A stretch of 64,000 nt of DNA from Lonicera japonica (GCA_021464415.1 CM038471.1:33887234-33951233); one strand, 5' to 3'; shown: positions 23,201-35,100, counted from the first letter of the stretch. Translations and numbers: made by a program. The notes: generated by a model from the letters alone, not told the origin.

Positions 23201-26200
23201 TGTAGTTCAAGGGTTGAGGATCCATCAAACTGGTAGAAAAGACGATCCGGGTTCGCGTCATTGGTATCAGAGCAGACTTTTTTATCCAGGTTTTCTATCT
23301 TAGTTTCTTGTTCTTTCAATTTCTTAGTAGATTCTTGAAACCCTAGGCCTTCATTCTTGTTAATCTTATTCCAAAAAAATTGTGTTAGGGTTTATAGATT
23401 CTGAAAAAAAAAAAAAAAAAAAAATATTCGGGTGAACAGTGCCGTGAACAGTGCGCATGAACAGTAATCGTGAACAGTGATGAACAGTAACCGCGATGAA
23501 CCGCGATGAACAGTGCGCGATGAACAGTGATTTGGCGTGAACAGTGTTTTCTGAAAAAAAAAAAAAAAAAAAAAAAAAAAAACAGAATTCTGATTCTGAT
23601 TGCTTGTATTGCTTGTAACCCTAGAAAAAAAAAATTGATTATTGTGTATATAGGGTTTCGTTGTTTTGAATTGGATTACAACAAAGTTGGAATGTTGAAG
23701 CGAAAACCCTAGGTTGTTTATTCTTCGTCGAATAGCGATGCAATTGCTGCGAATTTGGGCGCTATTATTGAAATTGAGGATTTAAGTTGAACCCTAGAAA
23801 ATTCCGAATAATATTCAATCGTTTGAGTTTGTTGATCCTTGTTGCATCTTCATTCTAATTGGGATTCTTATTTTGTGTTCCATATAAATCTATTTTTCTT
23901 GGAAAATCTAGAAAGCCATAGGATATTTGATTTGCATTAATTAAGGATTTGATTGTTGCCTATCGTTTGGAAATCTGCTTGCATTATTCTAGCAATTCTA
24001 GAAATTCGTTTGGCTCATTAATATTGCTAGAATTTGGTTTCTTGAGTCCTTATAATCATTGTGAAGGCGTTCAATCTAGGTGTGCGATTGGTTGTTGGGG
24101 ACTTGCGATATATTCATATTGTTCAACTTGTTTTAAAAGTTCCAAGGAGAAAAATTGTGAGGTTTTTTATTACTTGAGTGACAAACACGAGAGAAAAAAA
24201 AATGTGTGATACTTGAGTGATACACGTAAGGGAGTGCGTGAGGAAATTTTTATTTCTTTATTTGTACTAATCCTTATTTTGGCAGCGCAAGAATGTCTTA
24301 TTTTAATTTTGAGCAAAGTTGGCGTGATGAGGAGTTTAAAAGGGATAGTGCGCGAGTAAAAAATCTAGAAATTAGACGGCGCATGCGGTTAAGTGAAACT
24401 CCTAATGGGGAAAGGAGAAAACAAAATTTGGGTAGCAGCACGAAAAAGACTTCCTTGTTTGATGATGAGGATTGTTCTAAGTTTAACGAATTGTTTACCA
24501 AAACTTATGAGCAATTTAAGAGGAGGGAAAGTTTTGTGCCAAACCAAATTGAAGAGCATGCCGTAGAAGGTGAATTGCTAGCTGAATGTGGTGACCCAAG
24601 CGTGCGAGCGAATATATTTCGAACTAGATGCCTCGTGCAAGAGAAGGTGTGTAGTTTGATAATTGATGGGGGAGTTTACTCAAACTTTGCTAGCACAACA
24701 ATGATTGAGAAGTTGAATCTGCCTACGTTCAAGCACCCGTGTCCTTATAAGTTGCAATGGCTGAATGATAATGGAGTGATAAGGGTGAATGAGCAAGTGC
24801 TTATTTCTCTTGGCATTGGGAAGTACAAGGATGAAGTCTTATGCGATGTGGTTCCAATGCAAGCCGGCCACATGATTTTGGGTCGACAATGGCAACTTGA
24901 TAGGCAAGTCAATTACAATGGCGTTTCCAATAAGTACTCTTTCAAGATGAATGAGAGAACCATTTCTCTTATTCCATTGCCACCAAAGCAAGCTTATGAA
25001 GATCAAATGAAGTTACAAAAGGAGAGTGATCAAAAAAGAGAGAGTGAGCGAAAACAAGAGAAGAGTGGTGAAGGAGTGGAAAGGAAAGAGTGCGAAGATG
25101 AAAAGAAAGAAGGAGAGCGAAAAATAAAAGAGAGTAATGAAAAGAGAGAGGCTGAGGTAATAGAGAGAGAAAAAGAAAATTCAGTGATCTTTAGTGAGAA
25201 TGAGTTTGAAAAAGACTTGAGTGAAGTGAGGGAGATTGAGGCAAAAAAGAGTGAATCGGAGGAAGTATTTTCATATACTAACAATCTTAATCATGTTTTG
25301 CCTATATCTATTGTGTCTTATTTGCAGGGAGTTGGAGATCAACACCAAGAAAAAGTTGAGTTGGTATGTGGCCAACAAGCTTTCAAGCAAATAGTTGGTG
25401 AGTTTTCTAAGTTGGAATTGGTAAGTTGTTCTCCGAAGAAATTATTTGGATTTAAAACAACGTATGGCTTGTTTGAATGGGTAACTAATTCTTTTATTTT
25501 GAATAATGCTTTTATGAGTTTAAAGAATCAAATTTTTGAGCCATTCTTGGGAAAAATTGTTTTGAAAGGCTTTGATCGTTGGAATGTCACACTGTCACAT
25601 AGCAATAGTAGTTTGAATTGTTACTTATCGATTAGTTGGAATGATCAATTGCTTATGATGAGTTTTGATGTGCTAACCGCTAACCTCAAGAAGTGCGCTC
25701 TTGGCACGAATGAGACTATGTTTCTTTGCTTTGATGAGAGTGTTGTCGGTAAGCCGGATTTAGCGGAGGAGTTGAGTAGCATGGCAGCCGTGGAGCTTGA
25801 TGAGTTCGAAAAGAATTCAGAGATTAAATGCAGAGGGGAGCAAGGAATTTCCAAGGCAGCCATGGAAGCGAGGAGGATCTTTGCAAAAGGAAGAGAAGAG
25901 ATTCTAGCCAAAGAACCGGAGTTGAAAGTTGATGAAGTGGAGCATGTAGACTTCATTGGAGTGGACAAGTACGATTTCCATCCACAACATCAACTAGGAA
26001 GTTTCTTCAATGAACTAAAGTTAATCGAGTTGAAGCATAGCCTCAAGTTCGATGAATTCCGTTTGTCAAAGAAGGCCAAGCAACAAATTGGAAGATGCGG
26101 GTTGAATCAAGCAATGCATAGCCAAGATTCGAGGACGAATCTTCTTAAAGAAGAGGGGTATGATATGATCCGGTCTAGCTCCAGTTTCTATTCAACCATG

Positions 26201-28436
26201 GTGGTTCATGGCATTCTAAATGATGATCCACACATGCTGAATTACAAGGATAGGGCATGGAAATTCAAAAGGAATTTCATAGAATTTCACATGTTCGATT
26301 CAAGAAGCTTAAACGATGATCATGCATTCCATGGGATTCCTAAAGATTGGGCGTGGAAGTTCAAGAGGGTAGAACGGCAAGGTGGCCCATTGGAATAATC
26401 TAGAAGATATTAATTTAAGTTGTTTTTAAATTAATATGGCTTCTTGAGTCTCATTATTCAATTAGGAATTAGGTTATTATTTTCCTTTTTGAATAGTTTC
26501 CATATTATTTTTATTATTAATTTCCTTGTTGCATTAGGAATATTATAGGTGTTATTATTTTCCTTTTCTAAGTAGGAATTAGTTTCCTTTTTGAATTAGG
26601 ATTAAGGCTTTGTTTACTCCTATTTAAAGGAGGCACATTATTGTTTTATGAATAAGTTTTGATGATTAATAATATTGAGAGTTTTCTCTTTGTGTTCTCT
26701 AAGAACATGTTGAACATGTTGAATTGATTAATTCAATTGTTCTTGACTTATCAATCAATTCTCCACCAATTGATTGTGGCGTCTTCGACTATACCGAGGT
26801 TCGCGCTTCTTTAAGCGTTGGGTTGAGGTTTCCGCCATCCATCTTTCGACGTATTCCAAGGTTCTTGCTACGTTTGTAGTTCAAGGGTTGAGGATCCATC
26901 AAACTGGTAGAAAAGACGATCCGGGTTCGCGTCACCATATCTAATCAAATTATGGCACTATATGCATATGTTAAGAAAGAACACGCGTACCAGAGTCAAC
27001 AGGTGCAACGCGGCCAATAGCCGACTCCCCAAAATCAGGGTCTAAAACTTCTTCAAGCTTGCTATCACCGAGAGGCACAGTTCTAACCTTAAAACTTGCA
27101 GGCATCAATCCCTGCCCTGGACTGTAGCAGTCCACTGTTTTCTCCCAACTCTGGGGCACAAAAAAACAAGATTTTAGAAATTCTGCAAATAAGAAACAAT
27201 GGATAACATGGCTGCACTCCACAAGCATTTGGAAAAATACTCATTTCAATTTCAAACATTTCGGTGGAATCCAATTCTTTGGGCGGTTGTAAGAAAACTT
27301 TTCCATGAAAAATAAGGAAAAGTTGGAGAACATCTAACCAAACTAGTCATATCTTTTTCCAGTTTCTTATAAAACTCAACTGTTTCCGAATCATTTTGCA
27401 ATCAAACGCTTTTGTTACATTGATGATCAAACAATTGGGCATTGTTTCCATCAATGTATCTGTAATTCATACAATTTGACAAAAAAAACTTATTTTGAAA
27501 TTCAAATACTTCAATGCTACTAGAGAAGATTCCACCCAAATGCATGTAGCAACAACATCATCTACAGCCTATACATGTACAATTATATGTACACACGCGC
27601 ACATGTAGATATACATAGTCACATACATACCCATTGTTACATTATATACATGTAAAATTACATTATATATAAACACACAAGCGTCAAATCCAGAATTGAT
27701 AAAACTATACCTGCAATTGCATGGTATGGAGGAGAAAGTTCTTCACAATCTCTACCTCCCCCTTAAGCAGGAAAGCAAGAGCCGAAGGAACAAAATCGCG
27801 TATAAACACCTGATCATAATTTAGCGGTTGCACATCATTCGGATCATTTGCCGCCAATGTACCCACCGGGCTACCACAATATGTCACAACAACCTCTTGC
27901 AACAACTTCCACGCCTCCTTCTCGGTCTCTGATTCCTCCTTTAACCCCCCAGAATTCTCATTATTTACATTTTCGCCCTCAACTCCTACAACTGTGTCAT
28001 CACGGTGTCTATCTAAACTTTCATCCGTATCCCTACATTCTTCGGTTAATGGCTTCACATTAACAAATCCTTCATCAACCGATTTTGAATAATTCCTAAC
28101 ATTTGAGGTAGCATTACCAATGACGTATAAACTTCTACCCATACAACAATTTGTACAAGTGCTAGGGAAAATTCTAGAATGGCCCCAATTTGAATTGGGG
28201 ACATGTAATGGCACAGGGTTTCTATACACCATACATTGAAACCCTAATATTCGAGGCGCGTAGTTATAAAACTTGCAATTTTGGTACCACTTTGACCGGA
28301 TATTCGATGAATTGTTGATGAATGAAGAATGATATTTCGGCGATGGGAATTTGAAAACAGAAGGGTTTGGGCGATGAATGAGAATTCTACAATATGGTTT
28401 AATGGTCATGAAGTTAATTGGATTCATAGTTTTCAT
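20284..28436 (-). CDS. INVA: Organellar alkaline/neutral invertase (GH100), six exons
   Basis: The enzyme hydrolyses sucrose to glucose and fructose at neutral pH. Exons (minus): 28436-27711, 27150-26991, 22078-21867, 21503-21010, 20807-20759 and 20610-20284. All borders are GT-AG, phases agree and the sum is 1968 bp, giving 655 aa. The first ~120 residues are variable, basic and Ser/Asn-rich, fitting an organellar transit peptide. The catalytic region begins near residue 160 ([20 protein letters not shown]). The conserved [15 protein letters not shown] lies at about 205-219, with Asp214 matching the family's catalytic Asp. HIREYYWVD holds Glu406, the probable catalytic Glu. [13 protein letters not shown] and [15 protein letters not shown] are also present. 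The C-terminus ends KSQILV, typical of the organellar clade. A 4.4-kb LTR retrotransposon fills intron 2 without touching exons. Position next to AP-3 mu matches Arabidopsis A/N-InvA, so this is probably that mitochondrial-type isoform; targeting is inferred. Confidence 0.95.
22487..23260 (+). repeat. Left (5') LTR
   Basis: A 774-bp direct repeat of 26161-26934 with TG...CA ends. The 3' part includes CTCCTATTTAAAGGAGG near 22941-22965, a TATTTAAA box that could serve as the element's TATA signal, with an AATAA-type stretch about 40 bases further on. Confidence 0.95.
23261..23273 (+). other. Primer binding site
   Basis: TTGGTATCAGAGC starts immediately after the left LTR. TGGTATCAGAGC is complementary to the 3' end of plant initiator tRNA-Met, the usual primer for plant copia and many gypsy elements. 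Confidence 0.85.
23432..23546 (+). repeat. Irregular GTGAACAGT tandem array
   Basis: Roughly nine spaced copies of TGAACAGT, with CGCGATGAAC variants between them, lie in the element's untranslated leader. The array is flanked by poly-A runs at 23405-23424 and 23553-23582. It is probably a replication-slippage product in the leader; no coding capacity. Confidence 0.85.
24293..26398 (+). CDS. Retroelement ORF: degenerate protease plus vestigial reverse transcriptase
   Basis: The 701-aa ORF has three parts. Residues 112-235 resemble the gypsy retropepsin-like domain: [13 protein letters not shown] replaces the usual IIDSGS..N, so the catalytic D-S-G reads D-G-G, followed by [22 protein letters not shown] and HMILGRQWQ. 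Residues 240-325 are a very charged Lys/Glu/Arg spacer, probably coiled or disordered. Residues 384-430 ([12 protein letters not shown]...[16 protein letters not shown]) align with the reverse transcriptase stretch FKT..GLYEW...PFLGKFVVVYFDD, but the YFDD catalytic box has become GFDR. Near 645-660, [16 protein letters not shown] resembles the end of gypsy pol. The frame continues 238 bp into the right LTR. No Gag capsid or CCHC knuckle is present. The long open frame in a young element suggests either recent decay or selection for the product. Confidence 0.8.
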   Translation: MSYFNFEQSWRDEEFKRDSARVKNLEIRRRMRLSETPNGERRKQNLGSSTKKTSLFDDEDCSKFNELFTKTYEQFKRRESFVPNQIEEHAVEGELLAECGDPSVRANIFRTRCLVQEKVCSLIIDGGVYSNFASTTMIEKLNLPTFKHPCPYKLQWLNDNGVIRVNEQVLISLGIGKYKDEVLCDVVPMQAGHMILGRQWQLDRQVNYNGVSNKYSFKMNERTISLIPLPPKQAYEDQMKLQKESDQKRESERKQEKSGEGVERKECEDEKKEGERKIKESNEKREAEVIEREKENSVIFSENEFEKDLSEVREIEAKKSESEEVFSYTNNLNHVLPISIVSYLQGVGDQHQEKVELVCGQQAFKQIVGEFSKLELVSCSPKKLFGFKTTYGLFEWVTNSFILNNAFMSLKNQIFEPFLGKIVLKGFDRWNVTLSHSNSSLNCYLSISWNDQLLMMSFDVLTANLKKCALGTNETMFLCFDESVVGKPDLAEELSSMAAVELDEFEKNSEIKCRGEQGISKAAMEARRIFAKGREEILAKEPELKVDEVEHVDFIGVDKYDFHPQHQLGSFFNELKLIELKHSLKFDEFRLSKKAKQQIGRCGLNQAMHSQDSRTNLLKEEGYDMIRSSSSFYSTMVVHGILNDDPHMLNYKDRAWKFKRNFIEFHMFDSRSLNDDHAFHGIPKDWAWKFKRVERQGGPLE
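26147..26158 (+). other. Polypurine tract
   Basis: AAAGAAGAGGGG ends two bases before the right LTR, in the expected place for plus-strand DNA priming. The preceding GATTCGAGGACGAATC is a palindromic phrase common at the 3' end of gypsy elements. Confidence 0.75.
26161..26934 (+). repeat. Right (3') LTR
   Basis: A 774-bp copy of the left LTR, apparently without differences, ending at TCA just before the CCATA target duplicate. The last 79 codons of the element's ORF, including its stop at 26396-26398, lie inside it. Confidence 0.95.
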
Positions 28437-29908
28437 AACATAGAATTAGAATTAGGGAAGAAGATCAATCAACAAATTGAGAGATTTGAATAATGGTATA
28501 TGTATGATATGTAAATGCACATTGAAGGTATAATTTTTTATCTATATGTGTGTACATGCATGCATGGTTTATTCCTAAGATAGTCTGTGAACATAGATCA
28601 ACCTCATGTTGTACAGAAATAGATAGATATATATGTGAGAGAGAGAGAGGGGGGGAGGGAAAAGCAGTTATAAAACAGTTATTGGCCGGAAACAGTTTTT
28701 GTGAGATTATAAAACAATTATCACTGTGTTATAAGGCTATCGGTTAACAAACGGTTCTTCTTTTTTTTTAAACAAGTGGTAGAAACATGTGCAAAGTTCG
28801 AGCCTAGACCTACTCCTTATATCTTTCTCCCTCCTTGATACTCCCAAATTTATCAACTCCGCCCCCTCCCTCTCTTTTCTCGAAACACCACCCAAATCTA
28901 TCGACCTAAGTCCTGACCATGTGGAGATAATAATGATTGCTTGTTTGGTTTAAGTTTTTATTTATTTTCGGTATCTAAAATGGTAATTTCACATGAAAAT
29001 TTTAAAACTCCCCAACTTATGATTCAACCTTTTAAGATTGCGAATTTAGCATTTTAAGAATTAATGAACAAATAAAAATTCAAACAAAACGAGTACGGAA
29101 GTCTCGATTTCACTGTTATAACTGCTGGTGAGTAGTTTGGTTTGATATGATAATAGCTTTGTCTTGCACACACAATGTGTATATATGTTTACTTTGAATA
29201 AAGCGACGGAACAAAAGCTTTTAGAGATTCACTTAAATTCTCCCACAGTCCCACACACCCGTTTAGTCGTTCAGATTTTTTCCTCTTCTTCTAATTTCTT
29301 TTTTCACCTCCGCCGGCCAGCTTCCGCTACCGCCCGCCATTTACAAAATTTTATCCTCTTTATTGTTTGATCCATACAATTAAACCCAAAATTGGTTCGG
29401 GTTCGGATTCAAGTTAATTTAGCTTATTCAATCTGATACGACCAACAGGTTCAAATATAACATTTGTATTTCAAATCTTTTACAAAGTTTTGAAAAATCT
29501 TTTGCAAAATTTTCAAACCACACTGGTCACATGAACTTGTAAGATAAAAAATATATATATATATATATATTTTGTCCTTTTTTTTTGTTCTATGGTGCTA
29601 CGTCATTTGAAAGTCTATAATTGCAATGGAGTATTTTCGGCAGTAAAAATATTAAATTAAAATGGGCCTTCATGAATTGTTTCAATTTACTTTTTCACAA
29701 AGACAACCAAATTTTACATTACAAGATATGGTGTATTTTGCCATGAAATTTTGGAAAAAATTTCACCACGTATAACAGATAAAAAGGATGATATTAGGAC
29801 GTTTTAGCCATCCCGTTTTGGGCGAGGGCCATTTTGTCGTTCCACATGGGACGAAGCCCTCTTACTCGTCCCAACTGATAACGACGCTATCACGAATGCT
29901 ATTATCAG

Positions 29909-30437
29909 TAGGTCTATCAACGGATCGGATTTGAATCGGGTCAAGGTGAATTCAAATATATATTTAAAAAAGTTTTTAGATCAGATCATGTAACGGATCA
30001 ACAAAACATTTATCCATATCCAAATTTGTTCGGATCGGATTCGGATCGGATTCAGATCGGATTATATTCAATCTATTTAAAATTTTAATTATATAATAAT
30101 TAGTTTGTAAATATATAAAAAATAATGAAATTAACATAAAAGTTAAACTTAATAATAGCCAAATTTATTCTATTCTTGTAAAAATAAACTTGTTTAATAC
30201 TTTTTGGGTTACATTTATTTTTTATGAGAGTATTAATAATAATGCGGTAAATGTAAATATAATAAATTTAAGCAAAAATATGTATCTTGGATTGGATCGG
30301 CATAAATCTATATCCAATTTATTAATCAAAGGCCTAACGGGTTTGGATCGAGTTCGGATATATGGATCATAAATCTCAATCCATATCCGACTAAACGGAT
30401 TGAATTCGAGTACAAATCTGATCCATTCACAGGCCTA
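29909..30437. mobile_element. hAT-type MITE with 8-bp target duplication
   Basis: The left end TAGGTCTATCAACGGATC and the inverse of the right end, TAGGCCTGTGAATGGATC, are imperfect terminal inverted repeats. The identical 8-mer ATTATCAG flanks the element at 29901-29908 and 30438-30445. The 529-bp interior is A+T-rich, repeats GGATCGGATTCGG-like words and has no transposase. An 8-bp duplication with T/CAGG-type termini is the hAT signature. Confidence 0.8.
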
Positions 30438-31603
30438 ATTATCAGTACTCTTGGATAATTAAACTCCAATGCGCCTTTGGGAAATGAAAAATAAAATTAG
30501 TTAGTTTGTAACAAAAGACCCAAAATCAGCTTCAGGGACGAGAAACTAGTACTCATCTCGCCTGGATGGGCCTTAAAAAAAAATTAACGGAATAATTGAA
30601 GTCATTTACTTATTAAATGAAAAATGTTATTAATATACACTAAAAGCTAGTTTGATTACATAACTTCCAAAAATTGTTATAAAAGCTAGTTTGATTACAT
30701 AACTTCCAAAAATTGTTTTTTCATTTTTTTTTTAAAAAGGAAGTTAATTTTAATTGTGTAACAAATAAATCAAACTGAAACCAAATATGTTTGATTCGTG
30801 TTTAGGGCGTGACTTTGTAAAACCAAACCGAACCCAACTATATCGAATCATTGAATGTCACTCGAAATAATATTACTTCACTATTTAAAATTTTATGTTC
30901 TTAAAATCTACAGAGTTTAGGAAGAAATCGAATCATTGAGCTATCATAAATATCCAAACTATTTTGTAATTGTAAAAATTAATATTTTTTTGATTCAAAA
31001 TAAGTATTTTTCTAACAAAAATTTAGTGTCATCTTACAATTTATTTAATTTTTTTTTTTAAAAAAATATAAAAACTGAACCAAAATTGAACTAAAAGTTT
31101 GATTTGAATTTGGATTTGAAAAATTTAGAAACCGAACCGAGCCGAAACCAAACTTTTAAATTCGATTTGGGTTTAAGTCTCCTAATTTTTACCCCAGCCG
31201 AAATCAAAATAATCCCCTAGTTCTAAAATTGACACAGGATAAAAATGAAAAAATAGAAATTATCATTGCAGTTGGCCTTAGTTACTTCTCTTGGCGTGTG
31301 TTTGAATTCCAACCCCAGAAATTGGTATTGAAATTTGAGCGAAAATTAATTTATACAATTCCAAACTAAACACACATTTATTTCAATACTCTCAGTAAGT
31401 GGAATGCACAAGAAAAATAGTATATCTTTACACACCAGAACGATTAACACTGTTGTTGATACTTCTAACCCAAGTTGGTGTAGAAAAAATTGTAGAAGGA
31501 TGGTCAACGAAGTTTCTTGCAGCCAAAAATGCCTCAAATGAGTTGTTCCAGCCTCGGGGCCCTAATTACATTACTACAGTTACCTATTGAAAGAGTTTCC
31601 TGT

Positions 31604-31750
31604 AAGGAACGTCCTTACTTTAAGAAAAATAAGAACTTCCATTTTGAGAAGTAAACGGATGAATTTTTTTATGAGATTTGGTGGTGACGACCACTATAAC
31701 GAGTATCCACAAAATTTCACTGAAAGATTCAATTTGGAAGTAGGTGTAAC

Positions 31751-31781
<31 letters not shown>

Positions 31782-31978
31782 ATATATGTTCATTTTTGGC
31801 CATTAAAATTTAAGATGATCATTTCATTGACCTCTAAATTGAATTTTTTTAATGAAATTTGGCAAAGATAATCTACTCATTATAAAGATCTATCCGTACC
31901 GAGTTTCATTAAAATGTTCATCCGTTTACCCCTTGAATGGAGTCCTCTTTTTTCTTAAAGAGAGAACCGTCCTCTCTA
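31604..31978. mobile_element. Fold-back (long inverted repeat) element
   Basis: The left arm (about 31604-31700) and right arm (about 31880-31978) are inverted copies. TTTAAGAAAAATAAGAACTT and AAGTAAACGGATGAA on the left match the reverse of TCATCCGTTTACC and TTTTTTCTTAAAG on the right. The centre contains a TA microsatellite. This looks like an old MITE; target duplications were not resolved. Confidence 0.6.
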
Positions 31979-32138
31979 GAACGGGGCTAGCTTTTAGACA
32001 AACAGAAAGCTAAAGAAATTTTCTCTAGAATATGAAGGCATCACAACAGAATTCAACTGGCACCAAGCAATATCACAATCTGTAACAAAAAAGTTCCCCT
32101 CTTCTTTTTTTCTTCTATACACAAAAAATAAAGATGAA

Positions 32139-35100
32139 CTAGGACCTTACTTCATATTCCCCGGCTTCTGTTTGAGCTCGAAAACCTTTGTATGGCCGCG
32201 TAGGTACATTCTTTAAATCCAATTTCTCAAGTCGGAGGCCAGAGAGAGCAACGCCCGCGATCTTGAAACCCACTTCGAAAGTTGGAGATACGTGGAGACG
32301 CTCTAAGCCGGCCTCCAGCACCATCGTTCCCGATATTGAAGGGGCTTTGTCTTTCGGGATTCGTCCAATGGACCAACAGCACCTCTGCACAAAACCAAGA
32401 AATGATCAATATATTATTAACCTCACACACGCATTTTTTGTGCTTTTGTGTGTTGTGAAGCGTCATCATCTCTTGGAGAGAGAGAGAGAGAGGGGATGCT
32501 CTTCACATGAATCTAAGGAGAAATCTCATTCATCCCAAAAGTTGTAACTAAAATGTATTTCAACTACACTTCTGCATGGACATATGGAAGGGAAGAAGTG
32601 ATGAGTGCTAAATATGCATTTAAACCTACTTTTGGGTTGTGCTTTCGGGGTTATTTTGAGATAAGTAGCATTGCTTGTATCTAAATTTAAAAAGTTTGTG
32701 CCTTTAATTCGGATGAAATACTTTATACACGGGTGAAAGTATTTTATTTTTTGGCCGTGTTTGGTGGGTGAAATAAATTTCGACCTAGGTGAAAAGATGG
32801 TGAAAAGTTATTTTGGATCCATTTGATTTAGGAGTGAAAAATATATATGACTTCACACAGGTGAGCAGAACCAAGGAAGGGCCTAAAAAGCAATCCGAAA
32901 TATTTATTTTGCTGGGTAATAAATAAACAAAAAAGATTTTAGAAGTATATATAGAATCAGAGGATAATGTATGTAGTACCTTATTAGAGAGGATGGTAAC
33001 AGTTCCATGATTAGCAGTAACGTCAGCTGATAAAATGCAAGGAGGCAGTTGGAATTCAACTGTTATTGCATCAATTGTCTTCCCTGGATCGTTTCTCATT
33101 CCAACCAACACATTAATACGACACATCCCAGATTCTGAGGTCAGCTGTGGCTTTACGTATATTGGAGTATTCTTCAATTTCTTAACCCTGTTGACCAAAT
33201 AATGAAAATTCACAACGGTCAATTTTTTCCCGGGCAGTACCAAAAATATGAAAGACAAAGGAATTATGATTTAATGCACTGAGAGGAAAATATATCTGGA
33301 AAATGTCGAAAAAGTACTTTCTTGAAAGGAAAGAAAAGGGTCACAATGGCATTTAGGATCCATTTGATAAAAAAGTGGGAAATGATATGAGAAGTTGGAA
33401 ATGTGATTTGGTGAGATGTTCTTCGTCTTTTCCTCTTTTTTCAGGGGTCCCCCAAAGATCTGGATTCCAAGAAAACCGAAAAAGTAATAGAACATCTCAC
33501 CATATCACTCATCTCTTATTCCGTTTTTCTAATAGTAATTTCAATTCAACCATTCTTAAAACAACAACAGCTGTCCATTTGAGTCCTTACGGACACCAAT
33601 TGTCTGTACCTAAGAAGCACAAATTTGGATACGGGATTTGGATGCGATACAATACGGATTTTTGAGAAAAAGTAGGAATACGTTAATGATATACTTATTT
33701 TCATATATATTCTTATATATTTATGACATGGACAAACGATATAAGAGTGTTAATGCTAGGTCGTTGCCCAGAAGCAACGCGCTGGATCGTCCGAGTCCAG
33801 TGACAAATGAGCAAGGGCCGCTACATCGCCGCCTGGGTGTAGTGAAAAATAAGCAAGGGTTCCCGCATCTTTGTGAACGGGTGCGGGTAAAGAAGCTAGT
33901 TCATGATAGGAGGATTCGTTTTGGGACTTGGAATATAGGCACACTCACAGGAAAATCGATGGAAATAGTTGACACTATGATCAGGAGGAGGATCAATTTC
34001 ATGTGCCTTCAAGAAACTAAGTGGGTTGGAGCTAAGGCGAAGGAATTAGACACTTCGGGTTTTAAGCTTTGGTACACTGGCAAGGTTAAATCGAGAAATG
34101 GAGTGGGTATAATTGTCGACAAATGGTGGAAGAAGGACATTGTAGATGTAAAGAGGGTAGGAGATAGGATCCTAGCCCTAAAATTCGTAGTGGAGCAGGA
34201 CACTTTTAATGTGATAAGTGCTTATGCACCTCAAGTCGGGTGTGAAGAACACCTCAAGATAAAATTTTGGGAGGACTTAGAAGGCTTGATCCAGGGTATA
34301 CCACTTAGAGAAAAGATTTTCCTAGGAGGGGATCTGAATGGGCACGTAGGGAGCTCTTCTGAAAACTATAGGGGGGTGCATGGAGGTTATGGCATTGGGG
34401 TGGTAAATACCGAGGGAAAATCTATCCTTGATTTCTCGTCTGCTTATGATCTTATGGTTGCCAATACATGTTTTAAGAAGCGGGAGGAGCACCTCATCAC
34501 ATACAAGAGTGGGGCAGCATGCTCGCAGATCGATTTCTTCCTCTTCAGGAAAGGAGATCGAAAGAGTTGTATGGACTGTAAAGTCATACCTGGAGAGAGC
34601 TTGACTACCCAACATAGAGTCCTGGTGATGGATATACGAGTTAAGGGGAAAGTGAAGAGAAGGGGCCAAGGTAAGGTTTCAAGGATTAGATGGTGGCATT
34701 TGAAGGGTGAAAAACAAAGGATCTTTCAACACAAGGTGCTGGAGGGAGGGTTTTGGGAGGCAAACGGAAGCGCAAATGATATGTGGGACAAGGCGGCCGA
34801 GGGGATCAGGAAGATAGCTAAAGAGACGCTGGGTGAATCAAGAGGGTGTGGACCTAGGGATAAAGAATCTTGGTGGTGGGATGATAGTGTACAAGATAAA
34901 GTTAAGGTAAAAAGGAAATGCTTTAAAGCTTGGTCTCTATGTAAGAATGCGGAAAATTGGGAATCTTACAAAGAAGCAAAGAAAGAGACTAAGAAGGCGG
35001 TGAGTGAGTCGAGGACTAAAGCTTTTGATGGATTATACCAATCTTTAGGCACCAAAGCTGGGGAAAAAGCTATTTACCGACTTGCTAAAGGTCGAGAAAG

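Larger units (their letters stand above)
22487..26934 (+). mobile_element. Complete non-autonomous Ty3/gypsy-derived LTR retrotransposon
   Basis: Two 774-bp LTRs (22487-23260 and 26161-26934), each beginning TGATATGATCC and ending GGGTTCGCGTCA, bound a 2900-bp interior. A 5-bp target duplication CCATA occurs at 22482-22486 and 26935-26939. The primer binding site TGGTATCAGAGC follows the left LTR by one base and fits initiator tRNA-Met. A purine tract (AAAGAAGAGGGG) precedes the right LTR. The LTRs look identical by eye, implying a recent insertion. The only long ORF (24293-26398) lacks gag, integrase, RNase H and an intact reverse transcriptase, so it must be moved in trans. It sits in invertase intron 2, opposite to the gene's transcription. 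Confidence 0.95.
28437..32138. other. Spacer between the invertase 5' end and the AP-3 mu 3' end
   Basis: Both neighbours are transcribed leftward, so the left part (28437 to about 28800) is the likely invertase promoter. It contains a GA-rich run (28636-28657), a possible GAGA-type element. The middle holds a hAT MITE (29909) and the right a fold-back (31604). Short TA microsatellites lie at 29552-29570 and 31758-31781. No further gene is visible. Confidence 0.5.

Noticed and set aside
33638..33727. Upstream extension of the RTE ORF
   Set aside because: These 30 codons lie in host DNA and in the left target duplicate, outside the element, so translation is taken from the ATG at 33728.
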